Positions 4,871 to 6,683 of a DNA stretch of 6,683 nt are shown here, piece by piece; position 1 is the first letter of the stretch, and every line of letters begins with the position of its first letter. Where the stretch lies: contig WRMT01000177.1 of assembly GCA_009777005.1 (NCBI GenBank), positions 1 through 6,683 of the forward strand, given 5' to 3'. The notes below the pieces were generated by a model. That model saw only the letters and a list, made by a program, of their open reading frames with translations. It searched no databases and had not been told where the DNA came from. A program made the translations under genes and the position numbers. Origin of the DNA: Methanobrevibacter sp. Its GTDB lineage: Archaea > Methanobacteriota > Methanobacteria > Methanobacteriales > Methanobacteriaceae.

Positions 4871-5998
4871 TTAATACTTTAAATTAAAAATATCCTTTGA
4901 AGAAACCCCTTTATCTACATCAATTATAGCTACTCTTTCTGCACAGGCTATACAAGGATCTGAAGTAGCATAAGTAGCTACAGCATCAGGAATAGTAGCT
5001 ACATCTTTTAGCATATATTTAGCACAGGAATCAATGTTCATTATGCTTGGAGTCCTAATAGAAATATGTTTAATTAAATTACCATTCGTTTCCACCATAT
5101 AAGTTGTTTCTCCTCTTGGAGCTTCATTTCTCCATTCACCATAGCTTGAACCAATTTCAACGGGTTTACGGATATTTCCATCAGGAATATTTTCAATAGC
5201 TTGTCTAATCAAATCAATAGATTGAGGAATTTCATCAAACCTATTCATTGTTCTTGCGAAATTATCTCCTTCTTTTCTCCAAATAGGTTTAAATTCAAAG
5301 TTATCACGGTAAGTATGATGTTTTTCTCTTAAATCATGTTTCAAACCAGATGCTCTTCCAATAGGACCAACAGCCCTTCCTTTCAAGGCTTCTTGACGGG
5401 TCATTTTTCCAACATCTTTAGAACGAAGTCCTGTCATTGGTCCTTGCTGGAAAATTTCCACATATCTTTCAAAGTCATCTTCAATATTTTTGAGTTTTTC
5501 TAAAATTTGGTCAAAATGGGTTTGTTTTGCATCCATTTTAACACCACCCACTACATTCCAACCCATATTAACTCTATTTCCAGTTAAAAGCTCAATTGCA
5601 TCCATTGCATGTTCTCTTAAAAGTAACATATACATAAATAATGTTTCATGTTCCATAGCTTTAAAATAAGTAGAATTAGCTAATAAATGACTTTGTATTC
5701 TATCTAACTCATTTGTTATAACTCTTAAAAATTGGGCTCTTTGTGGAGCTCTAACATCCGAAATCTTTTCAATTACCTCTGCAAACGTTTGAGAATGAAT
5801 GTAGGAACATATTCCACAAACTCTTTCAGATAAATAAATACATTTTTGCCAGGTTTTACCTTCCATGATTCGTTCTATGCCTCTGTGAACATAACCATAG
5901 TCAATTTCAGCACTTAAAACTTTTTCTCCTCGTGTATGAAGCTTAAGTCTTAAAGGTTCTTTTAATCCTGGATGGATTGGTCCAATAGGTAATATCAT
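4871..5998 (-). CDS. ehaO: EhaO, [NiFe] hydrogenase large (catalytic) subunit of Eha
   Basis: This 375-aa group 4 [NiFe] hydrogenase large subunit, related to the complex I 49-kDa subunit, carries the active site that splits or makes H2. The nickel ligands are visible: ERVCGIC (Cys61, Cys64) near the N-terminus and DPCIAC (Cys349, Cys352) near the C-terminus. The N-terminal GPIHPG (6-11) is typical of the family. The 20 residues after AER (353-355) could be the tail removed by a maturation protease in related enzymes. Eha uses an ion gradient to drive ferredoxin reduction with H2, replenishing the methanogenic CO2-reduction cycle. The ATG overlaps the ehaN stop (ATGA), with GGGAGAGAT (6004-6012) five bases upstream, so translation is coupled to ehaN. 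It ends in TAA inside sequence related to the downstream repeat array. Confidence 0.93.
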   Translation of the reverse strand: MILPIGPIHPGLKEPLRLKLHTRGEKVLSAEIDYGYVHRGIERIMEGKTWQKCIYLSERVCGICSYIHSQTFAEVIEKISDVRAPQRAQFLRVITNELDRIQSHLLANSTYFKAMEHETLFMYMLLLREHAMDAIELLTGNRVNMGWNVVGGVKMDAKQTHFDQILEKLKNIEDDFERYVEIFQQGPMTGLRSKDVGKMTRQEALKGRAVGPIGRASGLKHDLREKHHTYRDNFEFKPIWRKEGDNFARTMNRFDEIPQSIDLIRQAIENIPDGNIRKPVEIGSSYGEWRNEAPRGETTYMVETNGNLIKHISIRTPSIMNIDSCAKYMLKDVATIPDAVATYATSDPCIACAERVAIIDVDKGVSSKDIFNLKY

Positions 5999-6444
5999 TT
6001 TGCATCTCTCCCTTTAGATGCAATAGCTCCAGGAGCTACTGCAAGAATAGCTTCTAAAATTTCACTTGGTCTTGGAGGACAACCAGATATTTCTGCATCA
6101 ACAGGTATGAAGTCAGAGACAGGTGCATGAACATTTCCACCTTCTTGATTAAAAACATCCCCAGATAATGGGCAATTTCCAACACAAGCTACAATTTTTG
6201 GCTCAGGAGCTTTTGTATATATCCTTCTAAGTTTTTTAACCCATTGTTCTGTAACAGCTCCAGTTACTAATATAACATCAGCTTCACGAGGATTGTTATG
6301 TACATAAATACCATATTGTTCAAGATCATATCGTGGAGATAGTAAGGCCACAATTTCTATATCACAGCCATTGCATCCTCCAGTATTTATTAAACAAACA
6401 TGAATCGAACTTTTTCTAACAATGTCTTTAAGAGTATTTAGCAT
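5995..6444 (-). CDS. ehaN: EhaN, [NiFe] hydrogenase small subunit of Eha
   Basis: This 149-aa small subunit of the Ech / complex I PSST type holds the single 4Fe-4S cluster next to the NiFe site and passes electrons to the polyferredoxins. The ligand set is complete: Cys24 and Cys27 in GGCNGCDIE, Cys91 in VGNCPLSG and Cys122 in GCPPRPSEI. Cys87 is an extra cysteine beside the third ligand. The length fits group 4 small subunits, which lack the longer C-terminal domain and the signal peptide of uptake hydrogenases, so the protein is cytoplasmic and membrane-associated through its partners. The ATG at 6444 follows GAGGT (6451-6455) by six bases. The stop overlaps the ehaO start. In the known Eha operon ehaM lies directly upstream; here at least 239 gene-free bases with a TATA box do. 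Confidence 0.93.
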   Translation of the reverse strand: MLNTLKDIVRKSSIHVCLINTGGCNGCDIEIVALLSPRYDLEQYGIYVHNNPREADVILVTGAVTEQWVKKLRRIYTKAPEPKIVACVGNCPLSGDVFNQEGGNVHAPVSDFIPVDAEISGCPPRPSEILEAILAVAPGAIASKGRDAK

Positions 6445-6487
6445 AAGGTGACCTCTTAGATCCTCTTTATGAATTTTTTAATAAATA

Positions 6488-6499
6488 TTAAGTTCATTA
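6488..6499 (-). promoter_or_regulatory. TAATGAACTTAA box upstream of ehaN
   Basis: This is the same 12-mer as upstream of ehaP, 43 bases from the ATG. It lies about ten bases downstream of the TATA box, so it would overlap the transcription start region. That is a position where a bound protein would typically repress. Confidence 0.35.
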
Positions 6500-6508
6500 G
6501 CTTTGTAT

Positions 6509-6516
6509 TATATAAA
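6509..6516 (-). promoter_or_regulatory. TATA box of the ehaNO unit
   Basis: Reads TTTATATA on the minus strand, 64 bases before the ehaN ATG. Usual archaeal spacing puts the start of transcription near 6487, giving a leader of about 40 bases that contains the GAGGT ribosome binding site. It implies ehaN opens a transcription unit of its own rather than being internal to one long eha operon. Confidence 0.5.
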
Positions 6517-6683
6517 CATAAATAAATATTTGATATTTACCATTTAAATAATAACTTTTCAATTTTTAGCAATCTATTTTTTTTAATTTAATTAAATAAT
6601 TAATAATAATAGTTGAATTTAGTCAAATACTATATTATACAATTGAATTAATTAAATTTATTTTTAATATAATTTAATTTTAA

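Larger units (their letters stand above)
6445..6683. other. Gene-free AT-rich region upstream of ehaN
   Basis: No open frame of note exists on either strand in these 239 bases, which run to the window edge. The part nearest ehaN holds its ribosome binding site, the TAATGAACTTAA box and a TATA box. The rest is A/T runs in which I see no clear structure. No ehaM gene lies here. Confidence 0.5.

Noticed and set aside
2036..6444. Assignment to the Ehb hydrogenase instead of Eha
   Set aside because: Ehb is described with a 2-cluster ferredoxin and a 14-cluster polyferredoxin. The six- and ten-cluster proteins here match Eha.

Overview
The window looks like a piece of chromosome from a very AT-rich hydrogenotrophic methanogen. 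Methanobacteriales, and Methanobrevibacter in particular, fit best. The argument rests on four adjacent minus-strand genes matching the catalytic/electron-transfer end of the energy-converting hydrogenase Eha, on extremely AT-rich spacers, on archaeal-type TATA boxes (TTTATATA) and on Shine-Dalgarno sites of the GGTGAT/GGAG type. Genus-level placement is inference.

Right part (2036-6444, minus strand). In transcription order the genes are ehaN (NiFe hydrogenase small subunit), ehaO (large subunit), ehaP (polyferredoxin with six 4Fe-4S motifs) and ehaQ (polyferredoxin with ten). The 6+10 cluster count separates Eha from its paralogue Ehb, whose two ferredoxin subunits carry 2 and 14. EhaN and EhaO form the H2-splitting core, and EhaP and EhaQ would carry electrons between it and soluble ferredoxin. 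The membrane subunits that couple this to an ion gradient are not in the window. ehaN and ehaO are joined by an ATGA overlap, but the other junctions are loose: 304 bp between ehaO and ehaP, 152 bp between ehaP and ehaQ, and at least 239 bp without a gene upstream of ehaN, which has its own good TATA box. No ehaM lies directly upstream and no ehaR-T directly downstream, so the cluster looks broken up compared with the compact 20-gene operon described in Methanothermobacter.

The eha spacers hold the most unusual DNA. The ehaO-ehaP spacer carries a 20-bp tandem repeat array bracketed by a near-perfect 19/20-bp direct repeat; both repeat types resemble the last codons of ehaO, as if the gene's 3' end had been copied and expanded. 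The ehaP-ehaQ spacer carries two 27-bp copies of another element, 44 bp apart. A 12-bp box (TAATGAACTTAA) lies at almost the same distance upstream of ehaN and ehaP.

Left part (1-1569). A minus-strand vapBC toxin-antitoxin pair (AbrB-type antitoxin, PIN-domain ribonuclease toxin) follows ehaQ after a 466-bp spacer and has its own promoter inside an inverted repeat. Beyond a 532-bp gene-free stretch with a perfect 15-bp-arm palindrome lies, on the plus strand, the C-terminal PD-(D/E)XK nuclease part of an AAA-ATPase/nuclease family protein interrupted by an in-frame TGA. The left part reads as accessory, decaying DNA next to a core energy-metabolism locus. I see no CRISPR array, complete insertion sequence, tRNA or rRNA, and no clear case for an entirely new multi-gene system; the repeat-filled eha spacers and the palindrome are the best leads.
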